DNA of 64,000 nt, from the NCBI GenBank assembly GCA_026129095.1, contig JAHCIT010000005.1, positions 255,753 to 319,752 of the forward strand. The letters are read 5' to 3'. How positions within the stretch are numbered: position 1 is the first letter of the stretch; each line of letters begins with the position of its first letter. The notes under the pieces are model-generated. The model made no database searches. It was given only the letters and a program-made list of their open reading frames with translations, and had not been told where the DNA came from. This document shows positions 1 through 9,234 of the stretch, piece by piece. A program made the position numbers and the translations under genes. The DNA comes from Deltaproteobacteria bacterium. GTDB lineage: Bacteria > JAGRBM01 > JAHCIT01.

Positions 1-1
1 C

Positions 2-316
2 CTACCAAGCCAGCCGTTCGGCGTCGGCTGCGGCAATACCGGCAATCCGGAGCCGCTTGTCACGGGATTTGTGGCCGCTCTCCAGCGTGACCTGTGAACT
101 CCGGATCCCCAGCACTCCGGCGATCAGATCAGCCAGCTCATCATTTGCACGGCCTTCCAGGGGCGGCGAAGTCAGGGCCACCTTCAGTACCGGACCTGAC
201 GGCATCTGGTGGATACCCTGCACCCCTGCTCTCCGGGCGCGGGGCTGGACATGAACGTGGAGGAAAATTCCGCCCGCCGGATCATCCGTCCATGGCGCGG
301 AGCGGGTGCTGGTCAC
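2..316 (-). CDS. DUF167 / YggU family protein
   Basis: A 104-residue protein of the DUF167 (YggU) family, small alpha/beta proteins of unknown biochemical role. Visible family features are the N-terminal strand 'LHVHVQPRARR', the central 'PPLEGRANDEL' motif and the 'GHKSRDKRLRI' segment near the C-terminus; full length for the family. The TAG stop lies at the very left edge, so the gene is complete. It is the last gene of a leftward series (kinase, maf, yggS, proC, divIVA-like) and sits 23 bp downstream of the DivIVA-like gene. The yggS-proC-divIVA-DUF167 neighbourhood recurs in many bacteria and fits a growth or cell-envelope housekeeping role, but no reaction can be assigned. Confidence 0.9.
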   Translation of the reverse strand: MTSTRSAPWTDDPAGGIFLHVHVQPRARRAGVQGIHQMPSGPVLKVALTSPPLEGRANDELADLIAGVLGIRSSQVTLESGHKSRDKRLRIAGIAAADAERLAW

Positions 317-339
317 GAGTTCCCTGGGTGCAAAGACGG

Positions 340-852
340 TCAGCCCGCCTGCTCGCCCTTCTTGATGAAGGCGACCTTCTTTTCGATCTGCGCCCGCTCG
401 GCCTCGCTGGACGACTGGGCCTCAAGCAGCTTCTGGTGGAGTTCCAGCTCGGCGCGCAGGTGTGTTTCAAACTGGAGACGGAGCCGCTTCAGTTCCTGTA
501 TCTGCCCCTGAAGATCGGCCATGCGGTTATGCGCGTCCTTGACCAGCGCGTCGGCCTTCAGTTCGGCTTCGGCAACAGTGAGCTCGGCCTGTTTCTGGGC
601 ATTGCGGCGCATCTCCTCAACGGCCCGCTGCGCGGTCACAAGCGTGTCCTTCAGCGTCTGCTCACGGGTGCGGTGCTGCAGGATTTCCTGCTCCTGGCGG
701 GCGATCGTCTCCCGCATGGTATTGTTCTCGCGCACCACGTCGGCATAGGCGCTCGCCACGGCCTCCAGGAAGTTTTTCACTTCCTGCTCGTTGAAACCGC
801 GGAATGACCGGTTGAATATTTTCTGCTGAATCTCCATCGGAGAGAGTTTCAT
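340..852 (-). CDS. DivIVA-domain coiled-coil protein
   Basis: A 170-residue DivIVA-domain protein. The N-terminal 35 residues carry the hallmark 'RSFRGFNEQEVKNFLE' segment, matching the membrane-binding, crossed-loop part of DivIVA/GpsB proteins. Residues about 40-160 are a long charged coiled coil rich in E, Q, K and A. Family members mark curved membranes such as septa and poles and recruit division or wall-synthesis factors. The start codon overlaps the 3' end of proC by 4 bp, so translation is probably coupled. DivIVA-domain proteins are less usual in diderms but are seen in deltaproteobacteria-like lineages next to proC/yggS. Confidence 0.88.
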   Translation of the reverse strand: MKLSPMEIQQKIFNRSFRGFNEQEVKNFLEAVASAYADVVRENNTMRETIARQEQEILQHRTREQTLKDTLVTAQRAVEEMRRNAQKQAELTVAEAELKADALVKDAHNRMADLQGQIQELKRLRLQFETHLRAELELHQKLLEAQSSSEAERAQIEKKVAFIKKGEQAG

Positions 853-1733
853 CGCCCACCACCTTTGCGTGCCGTCCGCCGTTTCGGGGCGGATGACGCC
901 TTGTTAACCTTCTTGCGCTGCATTGTACCCGCTGTTGCCGCAGACCCCAACTGGCGCGACCGCTCCGTGGCTGCCTTCACGGCAGCTATGAACGCAGACC
1001 GCATGCCGTGCCGTTCCAGCTCGGCGCATCCGGCAATGGTCGTCCCGCCAGGGGAAGTCACCTGATCCTTGAGCTGGGCCGGATGCCGGCCGGTCGCAAT
1101 GACCATCCGGGCCGCGCCGAGAACGGTCTGCGCGGCCAGCTTCAAGGCAACATCGCGGGGAAGGCCCGCCAGCACGCCGCCATCGGAGAGTGCCTCGATC
1201 ATCTCGAATACGTAGGCGGGGCCAGACCCGGAGAGACCGGTCACAGCGTCCAGATCGGATTCCTTTGCCACTTCCACCACTTCGCCCACGGCAGCTAGCC
1301 ACTTGCGGATTCGTTCCCGCTCCGGAACAGCGACTTCAGAAAAACAGATGCCGGACGCGCCCTCGCCCACCAGTGCCGGTGTATTGGGCATCACCCGGGC
1401 AATGCCTCCCGAAAACCAGGTGCGGAGCGTGGCGATGGTCGAACCCGCAAGTATCGAGATCACGGTCTTGCGCGCAAACCCCTTTGCATAGGCGGGCCCC
1501 GCCTCCGGCAAGGTCTGGGGCTTGACGGCGAGCAGCAGCACCTCGGCCCGGAACGAATCCGCCGGACGGCCACTCACCTGCACCTTGAGATCATGCCTGA
1601 GCTCATCGCGCCGCGTTGCCAATGGCTCAATAATGATGATCTCGGATGCCTTCAGCGTGCCGGCGCGAACAAGCCCGGATGCCAGGGCTCCGCCCATGGC
1701 TCCGCCGCCCGCTATGGCCAGTTTCAGTGACAC
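849..1733 (-). CDS. proC: Pyrroline-5-carboxylate reductase
   Basis: Pyrroline-5-carboxylate reductase, which catalyses the last step of proline synthesis (P5C + NAD(P)H to proline) in the cytoplasm. The N-terminal Rossmann fold has the dinucleotide motif 'GGGAMGGA' at residues 9-16, with 'MPNTPA' at 115-120. The C-terminal dimerisation domain shows 'SGSGPAY' (168-174) and 'SPGGTT' (227-232). At 294 residues it exceeds the usual ~270 because of a Lys/Arg-rich tail (from about 272) that overlaps the start of the DivIVA-like gene; that tail is lineage-specific and of unknown use. A 146-bp space separates it from upstream yggS. Confidence 0.96.
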   Translation of the reverse strand: MSLKLAIAGGGAMGGALASGLVRAGTLKASEIIIIEPLATRRDELRHDLKVQVSGRPADSFRAEVLLLAVKPQTLPEAGPAYAKGFARKTVISILAGSTIATLRTWFSGGIARVMPNTPALVGEGASGICFSEVAVPERERIRKWLAAVGEVVEVAKESDLDAVTGLSGSGPAYVFEMIEALSDGGVLAGLPRDVALKLAAQTVLGAARMVIATGRHPAQLKDQVTSPGGTTIAGCAELERHGMRSAFIAAVKAATERSRQLGSAATAGTMQRKKVNKASSAPKRRTARKGGGR

Positions 1734-1879
1734 CTGACAGATCCTGCTTCCTTAGTATCCGGCACCTGCGGAGCACCGCTCCCCGCCATCAACAAGCCGA
1801 TGGCGGATACACGGTACAGACGAGGGCCGTCACTGTCGTTCGTGGGTGGGGCAGAAGGAACCGAAGGACCGGAGGAAAC

Positions 1880-2584
1880 TCAGGCGGGTTCACGGTCCGG
1901 CCGGGAGCCAAAGATGGCGGTCCCGATCCGTATGTGCGTTGCGCCTTCAGCGATAGCCACCTGGTAGTCATCCGACATGCCCATTGAGAGCACCGGGGGA
2001 CCGTCGCCAGCTGACATATTGAACCTTCCGGACAGTTCTTTCAAGCGACGGAATACCGGGCGGGCCTCGTCCGGGCTTCCCCCAAGTGGCCCCATGCACA
2101 TCAGTCCCCTCAGATCGACAGCCGCTTTCTGGCTTTGCGCCGCCTCCATAAGTGCGGGCAGATCCGGCTCCCGTGCCCCGGTTTTGCCCGCATCGCCTGA
2201 AAGGTTCAGTTCGAGAAGTATGGGCTGGCGAATCTGCCGGCTTTCAGCGACGCGGGCAATTTCGTCTATGAGGCGTACCGAATCGACCGAGTGGATCAGT
2301 GCTGTCCGGCCCACCAGGTATTTCACCTTGTTCGTCTGCAGGTGGCCGATGAAATGCCACCGCACCGGCGCATCCGCGAGTTCGTCCGCCTTTTTCCGCC
2401 ACTCCTGAACGTAGCTTTCGCCGATATCGGACAGGCCGGCAGAAACCGCCTCCCGCACCGCCGATGCCGGATGGAACTTGGAAACGCCGATGAGCGTGAT
2501 CTCCGACGGACTGCGCCCACAGGACCGGCAATGGGCGGCAATTTCCTCGCGGACAAGGGCAATGCGGCGGGCGATACCGGTCAC
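1880..2584 (-). CDS. YggS family PLP-binding protein
   Basis: A YggS/PROSC-type pyridoxal-5'-phosphate-binding protein, alanine-racemase-like fold type III, thought to manage PLP homeostasis rather than catalyse a known reaction. The PLP lysine is K36 in 'GVSKFHP'. Other family marks are 'WHFIGHLQTNK', 'SVDS', 'LMCMGPLG' and the C-terminal 'LSMGMSDDYQVAI...GATHIRIGTAIFG' region. I place the start at a GTG (2582-2584), giving 234 residues, the usual length; an in-frame ATG at 2665 would add a cysteine/arginine-rich leader overlapping maf and looks spurious. It lies 13 bp downstream of maf. Confidence 0.92.
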   Translation of the reverse strand: MTGIARRIALVREEIAAHCRSCGRSPSEITLIGVSKFHPASAVREAVSAGLSDIGESYVQEWRKKADELADAPVRWHFIGHLQTNKVKYLVGRTALIHSVDSVRLIDEIARVAESRQIRQPILLELNLSGDAGKTGAREPDLPALMEAAQSQKAAVDLRGLMCMGPLGGSPDEARPVFRRLKELSGRFNMSAGDGPPVLSMGMSDDYQVAIAEGATHIRIGTAIFGSRPDREPA

Positions 2585-2597
2585 GGCTGCGCCGCCC

Positions 2598-3179
2598 TCA
2601 CCCGGGAAGCACGCCAAATGCGGCGAGCATCCGGGCGGTCTCCGCCATCGGCAGGCCAATGACATTGGTATAGGAGCCGCTGATCTTCTCTATGAGAAAG
2701 GCCCCGGCACCCTGGATTGCATAGCCTCCGGCCTTGTCCATCGGCTCTCCGGTCAGGACGTATTTTTCGATTACCGGACGGGAATGGCTGAAGAACCTCA
2801 CCCGGGTCCGGACGGAGCGGACTTTTTCCCTGACGCCGTCCGTGACGGCGATGGCAGTAAAAACCTCATGCTCGCAGCCCGAAAGCTGGCGCAGCAGACG
2901 GACCGCGTGGTCATTGGAGGCCGGCTTTCCCAGAATCTGCCCGTCCAGAACGACCGTGGTGTCTGCAGCAAGCACCACATGGCCTGTTGCGTTGTATTTC
3001 GCGATCACCGCCCTTGCCTTCTCACGGGCAAGGCGCCTCACCATGTCCACCGGAGTTTCCGTGCGACGAAAAGTTTCGTCAATGGCAGGAACGAGAACCC
3101 GGAACCGGTAACCGGCTCCCGACAGCAGTTCCCGGCGGCGGGGAGACGAGGAAGCGAGGAGAAACAGCGGCGATTTCAA
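2598..3179 (-). CDS. maf: Maf-family nucleotide pyrophosphatase
   Basis: Maf/YhdE-type nucleoside triphosphate pyrophosphatase of 193 residues. It hydrolyses dTTP/UTP or modified nucleotides to the monophosphate, as house-cleaning and in septum-formation inhibition. The N-terminal signature 'LLASSSPRRRELL' is at residues 6-18, the catalytic-loop aspartate lies in 'ADTTVVLDGQILGKP', and the substrate segment is 'GYAIQGAGAFLIEKI'. It begins 3 bp after the stop of the upstream hybrid kinase gene and precedes yggS by 13 bp, so it sits inside one leftward transcription unit. Confidence 0.95.
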   Translation of the reverse strand: MKSPLFLLASSSPRRRELLSGAGYRFRVLVPAIDETFRRTETPVDMVRRLAREKARAVIAKYNATGHVVLAADTTVVLDGQILGKPASNDHAVRLLRQLSGCEHEVFTAIAVTDGVREKVRSVRTRVRFFSHSRPVIEKYVLTGEPMDKAGGYAIQGAGAFLIEKISGSYTNVIGLPMAETARMLAAFGVLPG

Positions 3180-3182
3180 GCG

Positions 3183-4364
3183 TCAGGGTCCTTTCCGCCT
3201 GGTGGCCACCGCAATGGCCTCCAGAAACCGGTCCGTATCATAGGGCTTCATCATCCGGATCACGCCATCGTCGGCAGTGCTGCCGGTAACATCGTCACCC
3301 GTGATGAGAATCGCCGGGAAAGCCGGCTGTTCCTTGCGCACGATCGAGATTACCTCCGTGCCCGTGAGCCCAGGCATGTTTTCATCCACAATGATGAGGT
3401 CGAAACTCCCGGCTTGCGACTGGAATATCTGTACCGTTTCAAGTCCGTCGCGGGCGAGGGTCACCTTGTGGCCGAACTTTTCCAGCAACCGGGAACCAAG
3501 GAGACGGTTGGGTTCATCGTCGTCGGCCAGGAGGATTCGTACCGGGCCGCCCGGCGCCTTCAGCGGGGCTGATCCAGCGGGTGCGGCCGGGGCGGTTTCA
3601 CCCGAAGCCGCAACCAGCGGCAGCTCAATATGAAAAGTTGCGCCTCGCAGGGGTTGCCGGGGCGCAAGCCTGAGCCGCCCGTTCTGGTCATGGGCGAGAC
3701 GCCAGGCATGGCTGAGACCGGGACCGGATATCTTCCCGCCGGTCCGGGCCGAATAAAAGGGATCGAATATCCGGGGGCGGTCGGCTGCAGGGATGGCGGG
3801 GCCGGTATCAGTCACAGCGATTCGCACAACTCCGGAACCGGCCGGCTGCTCCAGGGAGAAGACTATTTTTCCTTCTCCCCCCATCGCCTCCGCGGCACTC
3901 AATGCCAGTTCCGAGAGCATTTGTACAAACAGCAGTTCATCCACCCGGACACCCGCGACGCCAGGACTTTCCGTGGCCATCACGGTATCAACCGTCACCT
4001 TCGGGGGCATCCGTTTCCGGACGGCGGTGGTGGCGCTCTCCAGCAGTGTCCATGCATCCAGGGCCCGAAACTGCGGCCTCACCGGCCGGGAAAAGCCGGT
4101 CAGCGCAGCGGTGAGCTCCGCTCCACGTCGTGTGGACTGGTCGATCAGATTGACCAGTTCCGCGGCGTCTGGCGGCAGGCCGCCCTGGATTTTCAGAAGC
4201 GCCGCCGTGTTCATGATGCTGTTGATGACGTTGTTGAACTCATGGGCAAGCCGCCCCGCAAATGCGCCAAGGGCGTCAAGACGGGCATCCAGATCGCCGG
4301 CTTCCTCCGGGCAGTCCGGTCCGCTTCCCATTCCCACCGGCGGATCTTTTTCATCGGCACTCAT
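3183..4364 (-). CDS. Hybrid histidine kinase-like protein with REC domain
   Basis: A soluble hybrid two-component protein of 393 residues with no transmembrane or PAS input domain. The DHp H-box 'RLAHEFNNVINS' comes first, then an ATPase domain with G1-like 'DTGPAIP', F-box 'IFDPFYSART' and a weak G2 'GPGLSHA', then a complete receiver domain ('LLADDDEPN', phosphoacceptor D in 'IVDENMPG', K in 'MMKPYD'). The N-box position reads 'SELALSAAEAM', with Ser where the Mg-ATP-binding Asn normally sits, and the G1 box has Ala in place of the second Gly. ATP turnover may therefore be weak or lost. Start chosen at the second in-frame ATG (4364), clear of the divergent gene; the alternative ATG at 4403 lacks a ribosome binding site. 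Confidence 0.85.
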   Translation of the reverse strand: MSADEKDPPVGMGSGPDCPEEAGDLDARLDALGAFAGRLAHEFNNVINSIMNTAALLKIQGGLPPDAAELVNLIDQSTRRGAELTAALTGFSRPVRPQFRALDAWTLLESATTAVRKRMPPKVTVDTVMATESPGVAGVRVDELLFVQMLSELALSAAEAMGGEGKIVFSLEQPAGSGVVRIAVTDTGPAIPAADRPRIFDPFYSARTGGKISGPGLSHAWRLAHDQNGRLRLAPRQPLRGATFHIELPLVAASGETAPAAPAGSAPLKAPGGPVRILLADDDEPNRLLGSRLLEKFGHKVTLARDGLETVQIFQSQAGSFDLIIVDENMPGLTGTEVISIVRKEQPAFPAILITGDDVTGSTADDGVIRMMKPYDTDRFLEAIAVATRRKGP

Positions 4365-4401
4365 GGCGAACTTCCCGCTTTTCTTCTCTATACTGCCGCC
4401 C

Positions 4402-6201
4402 ATGTGGACTGTTCAACCGGGCTGGCCCCGCCGCCTGTTCGCCCTGATATCTCTCGCCCTCACCTTCCTGCCGTTTGCCGGATGCAAACCGGCACCGGTA
4501 GCGGCCCCGCGGTCCGAGCCCGCTGCCGCGCAGGCAGCCTCTGACGAAGGGGAAACCTGGCTTCTCGACCGCGAGACCTACCCGGCCGTTCTTGCCGCCA
4601 TGCGGCAGGAACTGGACCGCTCGCGCACCCAGCTCAAGGCGAAGGATTTTCCGGCTCCGTACTTCACTGCCTACCGGATCAACGATCTCCGGCAGGTAAA
4701 TATCGCCGGACGCGCCGGTGGCCTGCATACCGACAGCTCGACCCGTCAGCGCGGACTTTATACGGAGGTCCGCGTGGGGGACTATGGCTTCGACAACACC
4801 GGAGGCAGCCGGTACCAGTCGGGCGGCGGTTTCGGTTTCATGGGCTGGAGCCGCCCGCCGCTCCTGTCACTGGACGCCGACGTACAGGCGATCCGTTTCG
4901 ACCTGTGGTCAGGAACCGACCAGGCATACAAACAGGCCGTCTCGCAGTTCTTCCAGCGGCGGGCGAGTCATGTCAGCCGGGTGGACCGGTACAAAACGGG
5001 GAGTTTCGCCCGTGCCCAGCCGGTGCAGTTCGAGGGCGAACCGGTGCGGTTCGATCCGGACGCCGCCCGCTGGCGGGACCGGGTACGGCGGCTGTCGGCC
5101 AGGCTGCGGGAGACGCCCGAAGTACTGGACGCCGACGTACGGTACACGGCCTATGGCGTTGAGCGTTATTTCGTGAACAGCGAGGGAACGGCCATCGCCG
5201 AGGCCTTCACCAACTATTCCATTTTCATCATCGCCCAGGGACGTGCCGACGACGGCCAGCAGGTGGAAACCGTTCGGCCCTACTACGGACGCACACAGGA
5301 AGATCTGCCTTCATTCGATCAGCTTCTCAAGGATGTGGAATCAGCCGCCCAGGAACTTGTGCAGATACGTAACGCCCCGGTCCAGACGCCCTATACGGGT
5401 CCGGTCATTCTCTCTCCATCGGCGGCGGGCGTCTATTTCCATGAGGCGGTCGGGCACCGGCTCGAGGGAGAACGCCAGGATGATGATGAGGGCGGCCAGA
5501 CGTTCGCCGACAAGCTGGACATGGAAATCATTCCCACGTTCATCGATGTTTTTGACGATCCCACCCAGGACCGGGAGAGCGGCATCACGCTCAACGGCCA
5601 TTACCGTTATGACGATGAAGGGGTTCCCGCACAACGGGTCGAGCTGGTGCGATCCGGGGTTCTGAAGGATTTTCTCCTGTCGCGATCGCCCATCCGCAAT
5701 CGTGACCGGTCGAACGGGCACGGCCGGGCCGGCGTCTTTTCGGCACCGATGGCACGCATGGGGAACCTCATCGTCCGCTCCAGCCACACGCTGCCCAAGG
5801 ACAGGCTGTTCGAGGAGCTCCGAGCCGAGGCCACGCGGCAGGGCAAGCCTTATGGTCTCTATGTCGAGGAGGTGGACGGCGGCGAGACGAACACGAGCCG
5901 CTGGGGGGTCCAGTCGTTCAAAGGGGTCGCCCGCAAGCTCTACCAGGTGGACGCCGCCACCGGGAAACTCACCCTCGTACGGGGGGCCGATATCGTCGGC
6001 ACACCGCTGGCATCCATCCGCAAGATCACCGTCACCGGTGATGACTACCATGTGTTCAACGGCTTCTGCGGGGCCGAAAGCGGCTATATCCCCGTCGCGG
6101 CCGTGGCACCGAGCGTGCTGGTGACGGAAGTCGAGCTCCAGCGCCGGAGCGAGGAGCCGCTCACCCAGCCAATCCTGAAACCACCCACGGTCACGCGCTG
6201 A
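4402..6201 (+). CDS. TldD/PmbA-family metalloprotease, lipoprotein
   Basis: A 599-residue TldD/PmbA (peptidase U62) family protein. The N-terminus is a lipoprotein signal peptide with lipobox 'FAGC' (Cys about residue 29), so it is probably anchored in the envelope, unlike classical cytoplasmic TldD. The zinc-binding 'HEAVGH' motif is at 347-352 and the C-terminal region keeps the 'DIVGTPLAS' segment. TldD/TldE pairs process peptides; no PmbA partner is visible here, so its substrate is unknown. Start ATG 4402 is chosen because it begins right before the signal peptide; an in-frame ATG at 4363 would add 13 residues. Both ATGs lie on CATG palindromes shared with start codons of the divergent kinase gene. 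Confidence 0.88.
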   Translation: MWTVQPGWPRRLFALISLALTFLPFAGCKPAPVAAPRSEPAAAQAASDEGETWLLDRETYPAVLAAMRQELDRSRTQLKAKDFPAPYFTAYRINDLRQVNIAGRAGGLHTDSSTRQRGLYTEVRVGDYGFDNTGGSRYQSGGGFGFMGWSRPPLLSLDADVQAIRFDLWSGTDQAYKQAVSQFFQRRASHVSRVDRYKTGSFARAQPVQFEGEPVRFDPDAARWRDRVRRLSARLRETPEVLDADVRYTAYGVERYFVNSEGTAIAEAFTNYSIFIIAQGRADDGQQVETVRPYYGRTQEDLPSFDQLLKDVESAAQELVQIRNAPVQTPYTGPVILSPSAAGVYFHEAVGHRLEGERQDDDEGGQTFADKLDMEIIPTFIDVFDDPTQDRESGITLNGHYRYDDEGVPAQRVELVRSGVLKDFLLSRSPIRNRDRSNGHGRAGVFSAPMARMGNLIVRSSHTLPKDRLFEELRAEATRQGKPYGLYVEEVDGGETNTSRWGVQSFKGVARKLYQVDAATGKLTLVRGADIVGTPLASIRKITVTGDDYHVFNGFCGAESGYIPVAAVAPSVLVTEVELQRRSEEPLTQPILKPPTVTR

Positions 6202-6206
6202 TTCCA

Positions 6207-6389
6207 ATGCGATTCTGGGCCGGCAAGCTGATTGAGGTGTTCGGGATCGGGCTGGTGGGGTTCGGTCTTGTGCAGGGCTTTTTCGAGCGCGACATGTACA
6301 CCGAGCTCGGAATGCTGATCGCCGGGGGGACCGTGTTTTACATCGGCTACATCATCGAAGGCGGCGGCAGGGGAAACTCCGCGGGATGA
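6207..6389 (+). CDS. Small two-helix membrane protein
   Basis: A 60-residue protein lying 5 bp after the TldD-like gene and overlapping glnE by 4 bp (ATGA). It consists almost wholly of two hydrophobic stretches (about residues 7-25 and 33-50) with short charged ends, so it is probably an inner-membrane hairpin. I do not recognise a family. The tight packing on both sides supports it being translated as part of a tldD-like/glnE operon. Confidence 0.6.
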   Translation: MRFWAGKLIEVFGIGLVGFGLVQGFFERDMYTELGMLIAGGTVFYIGYIIEGGGRGNSAG

Positions 6390-9172
6390 GCCGTGCCGAA
6401 ACAGTCGCTGGGTTTTCCCCCCGTTACGGGCGGTGGGCCGAATCGAACACGGAACGGGCCGCCAGCATCGCCGCCGATCCGCCTGCAGTAACGCCGGAAT
6501 ATCTCGAAACCCGTTTCGCCGGGATGAGCGGCGGACCATCGAACTCCCGGGACGATTTCTGCCGTAACCTTCGCACCCTCAAATACGAGGCGATGTATTC
6601 CATCTGCGTGCAGGACTTCTGCGGTCTGGTGACGCTTGGGGACTACTCCAGAATCCTCGCCCAGATCACCGCCACCGGAGAGTTTGCCGTCGATGCCGCG
6701 ACACGCTGGGCACTGGCGGAAGCGGAACGGCAATGGGGCCCGCCCGTCTATCCCGGTTTCGACGGGAAATCCGCCACGGCGCAGTTCGCCGTACTTGGCC
6801 TGGGAAAACTTGGCGCCGGCGAACTCAACTTCAGCTCCGACGTGGATCTCATCTTTCTCCACTCGACCGTGACCGGCGAACCGGAAAAGGGTGCAACGGC
6901 GCTGCCACCGGCCGACTACTTCAGCCGTGTGGGGCAGATGCTGTCACGGGCGCTTTCGGACCGGACCGGCGACGGTTTTGTATTCCGCGTGGACCTCAAT
7001 CTGCGGCCCGAGGGCAAGGCTGGCCCGCTGGTGCTGCCGCTTGAGGCGATGGCGAACTACTACGAGATGTTCGCGGCCGCCTGGGAGAAATCGGCGCTCG
7101 CCAAGGCCCGGCCCGTGGGCGGCAGCCGTGCACTGGGCGGACTGTTCCTGAAGCAGATGGAGCCGGTGATCTACCGGCGCTATCTGGATTTCGCGGCGGT
7201 GAGTTCGATCAGGTCCATGAAGGGACTGATCGAGGACCGGGAGAGCCAGAAAAAGCAGGGGACCATTTCCGTCAAGCTGGGCGAGGGCGGCATACGCGAT
7301 CTCGAGTTTTTCGTGCAGGCGCTGTGCCTGCTTTACGGCGGGAAGATCCCTGACCTGCGCACCCGCTCGGCAATAGAGGGATTACGGCAGCTCCGGCTGA
7401 ACCGGCTCCTGAGCCAGGTGGAACACGACCGGCTGCTGGAGGCGTATTTGTTCCTCCGGCGCACGGAAAACCATATCCAGATGGCCGAGGAAGAGCAGGC
7501 CTATGACCTCCCCGCCCATCCGGAAGCGCTGGAGAACCTCGCCCGGTCGATGGGATTCACTGGTGGCGCCACTGCCGCCACGGAGCCGTTCCTGGAAGAA
7601 CTCACCGACCACATGAAGACGGTCCGGCAGAGCTTCGACGCATTTTTCTCCGAAAGCAGGGACAGCCGGATCGGACAGCGGCTCCGTTCCCAGTTCAACC
7701 TGGCAGCGCTGTCCAGGGACATCGAGGAACAGCTTGACGCCATTGCGCGCCGCCTAGAGGGCGAAATCAGCCGTACTGCCGACGCCGAGATGGCCCATAC
7801 GAACCTTGAGCTTCTCATGGATACCATAGGCCGGAGGATGAGCTTCTGGGGGACGCTCCTGGACAATCCCGCCCTGTGCGAACGGCTGGTATCGGTACTG
7901 GGCTCCAGCGATTTCCTGTCGAAAATCCTGGTTCGCAACTGGCGCATGCTGGACCGGATACTGTCCGCGGATTCGGCCGACGCATCGGCTTCGATCGGGA
8001 CACTGCGCGAATCGTTCGCCGGCATCCGTGCAGGGTGCGCACCGGATGCAGGTGCAACGGAAGTGGCCGAAGAGGAGATCAACTGTCTCCGCACCTTCCG
8101 GAACCTGCATACGCTGGAGGTCGGCTTGCTGGATCTGGCGGGCGACATCGACACGCCCGAGGCCTCCCGGCGGCTGACATGGATCGCACGGGTTTGCCTC
8201 GAAGAGGCACTGAAACTGGCCCTTAAGGATTCCCTCCACCGGCATGGCGAACCTGTCGACGAGGAAACCGGCAAGCCCGCCCGGTTCGCCATCATCGGGA
8301 TGGGGAAGCTCGGCGCCGGAGAGATGAGCTACGGGTCGGACCTCGACGTGATCTTCCTTTTTTCCGGTGCCGGGGAAACCCGGACCACCCGCGAGGGGCA
8401 GAAGCAGCTGGCCAACATCGAGTTCTTCATACGTGTGGCGCAACGGCTCATTTCGTACCTGACAGTGAAGACGGCCGAGGGCTCCTGTTACGAAGTGGAT
8501 GCCCGCCTGCGGCCCTCCGGCAACGCGGGGCTTCTGGTGACGAGTTTCCGCCAGTTCTGCACCTACCACGAAAAGAGCGCCCAGACCTGGGAAAAGCAGG
8601 CGCTCCTTAAGGGCCGGTTCGCCGCCGGTGACGAGCCGTTCGGGTCAGAAATCGAAAAGGCCATCCGCCACATACTCATAGAGGCGCCTACAGGCAGTAT
8701 CGCTTCCGAGATAGCCCATTTGCGGTCACGGATGGAAAAGGAACTCGCAAAAGAGGACATTCGCCACAAGAACCCCAAGACGGGCAGAGGCGGAATCGTC
8801 GATATCGAATACACGGTGCAGTATCTCCAGCTCCGGCACTTCCGGCAGCACCCGGACCGGCTCTGGCTGGCCTCCACGCTGGACGCGATCCGCGAGCTGA
8901 ACGGACTGAAACTTCTGCCTGACGAAGACGCTCAAGTGCTTCTGGACGGTTACACATTCATCCAGAGGCTGAGCAGCCGCATGCGGATCGTGCAGGACCG
9001 GCCGATGAAGGACATAGATCTGGAACCCACCGAACTCGACGCCCTCGCCTACCGGATGGGCTACTCGGGTGGAGGCCGCACAGAAGCCCGCCGCCGTCTC
9101 ATGGATGACTACCGGCGCCATACCGAGGCGGTACGTGACGTCTATCTCCGTACGCTCGGTATCCGGGAGTAG
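6386..9172 (+). CDS. glnE: Glutamine synthetase adenylyltransferase/deadenylase
   Basis: Bifunctional [glutamate-ammonia-ligase] adenylyltransferase/adenylyl-removing enzyme (928 residues; ~945 in E. coli). It attaches or removes AMP on a tyrosine of glutamine synthetase to match ammonia assimilation to nitrogen status. Both nucleotidyltransferase halves are complete: 'GAGELNFSSDVDLIF' (Asp pair 152/154) in the N-terminal deadenylase half and 'GAGEMSYGSDLDVIF' (652/654) in the C-terminal adenylylase half. Each is followed by a PII-uridylyltransferase-like helical domain ('GEGGIRDLEFFVQ', 'GRGGIVDIEYTVQ'). The N-terminus is slightly short for the family. The start overlaps the upstream small gene. 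Confidence 0.97.
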   Translation: MSRAETVAGFSPRYGRWAESNTERAASIAADPPAVTPEYLETRFAGMSGGPSNSRDDFCRNLRTLKYEAMYSICVQDFCGLVTLGDYSRILAQITATGEFAVDAATRWALAEAERQWGPPVYPGFDGKSATAQFAVLGLGKLGAGELNFSSDVDLIFLHSTVTGEPEKGATALPPADYFSRVGQMLSRALSDRTGDGFVFRVDLNLRPEGKAGPLVLPLEAMANYYEMFAAAWEKSALAKARPVGGSRALGGLFLKQMEPVIYRRYLDFAAVSSIRSMKGLIEDRESQKKQGTISVKLGEGGIRDLEFFVQALCLLYGGKIPDLRTRSAIEGLRQLRLNRLLSQVEHDRLLEAYLFLRRTENHIQMAEEEQAYDLPAHPEALENLARSMGFTGGATAATEPFLEELTDHMKTVRQSFDAFFSESRDSRIGQRLRSQFNLAALSRDIEEQLDAIARRLEGEISRTADAEMAHTNLELLMDTIGRRMSFWGTLLDNPALCERLVSVLGSSDFLSKILVRNWRMLDRILSADSADASASIGTLRESFAGIRAGCAPDAGATEVAEEEINCLRTFRNLHTLEVGLLDLAGDIDTPEASRRLTWIARVCLEEALKLALKDSLHRHGEPVDEETGKPARFAIIGMGKLGAGEMSYGSDLDVIFLFSGAGETRTTREGQKQLANIEFFIRVAQRLISYLTVKTAEGSCYEVDARLRPSGNAGLLVTSFRQFCTYHEKSAQTWEKQALLKGRFAAGDEPFGSEIEKAIRHILIEAPTGSIASEIAHLRSRMEKELAKEDIRHKNPKTGRGGIVDIEYTVQYLQLRHFRQHPDRLWLASTLDAIRELNGLKLLPDEDAQVLLDGYTFIQRLSSRMRIVQDRPMKDIDLEPTELDALAYRMGYSGGGRTEARRRLMDDYRRHTEAVRDVYLRTLGIRE

Positions 9173-9234
9173 CGGCTCCCCCCCTTGCCCCATCCGCCAC
9201 GAATGGCCATGTAGTCAGCGGAGGTTTTCCATCC

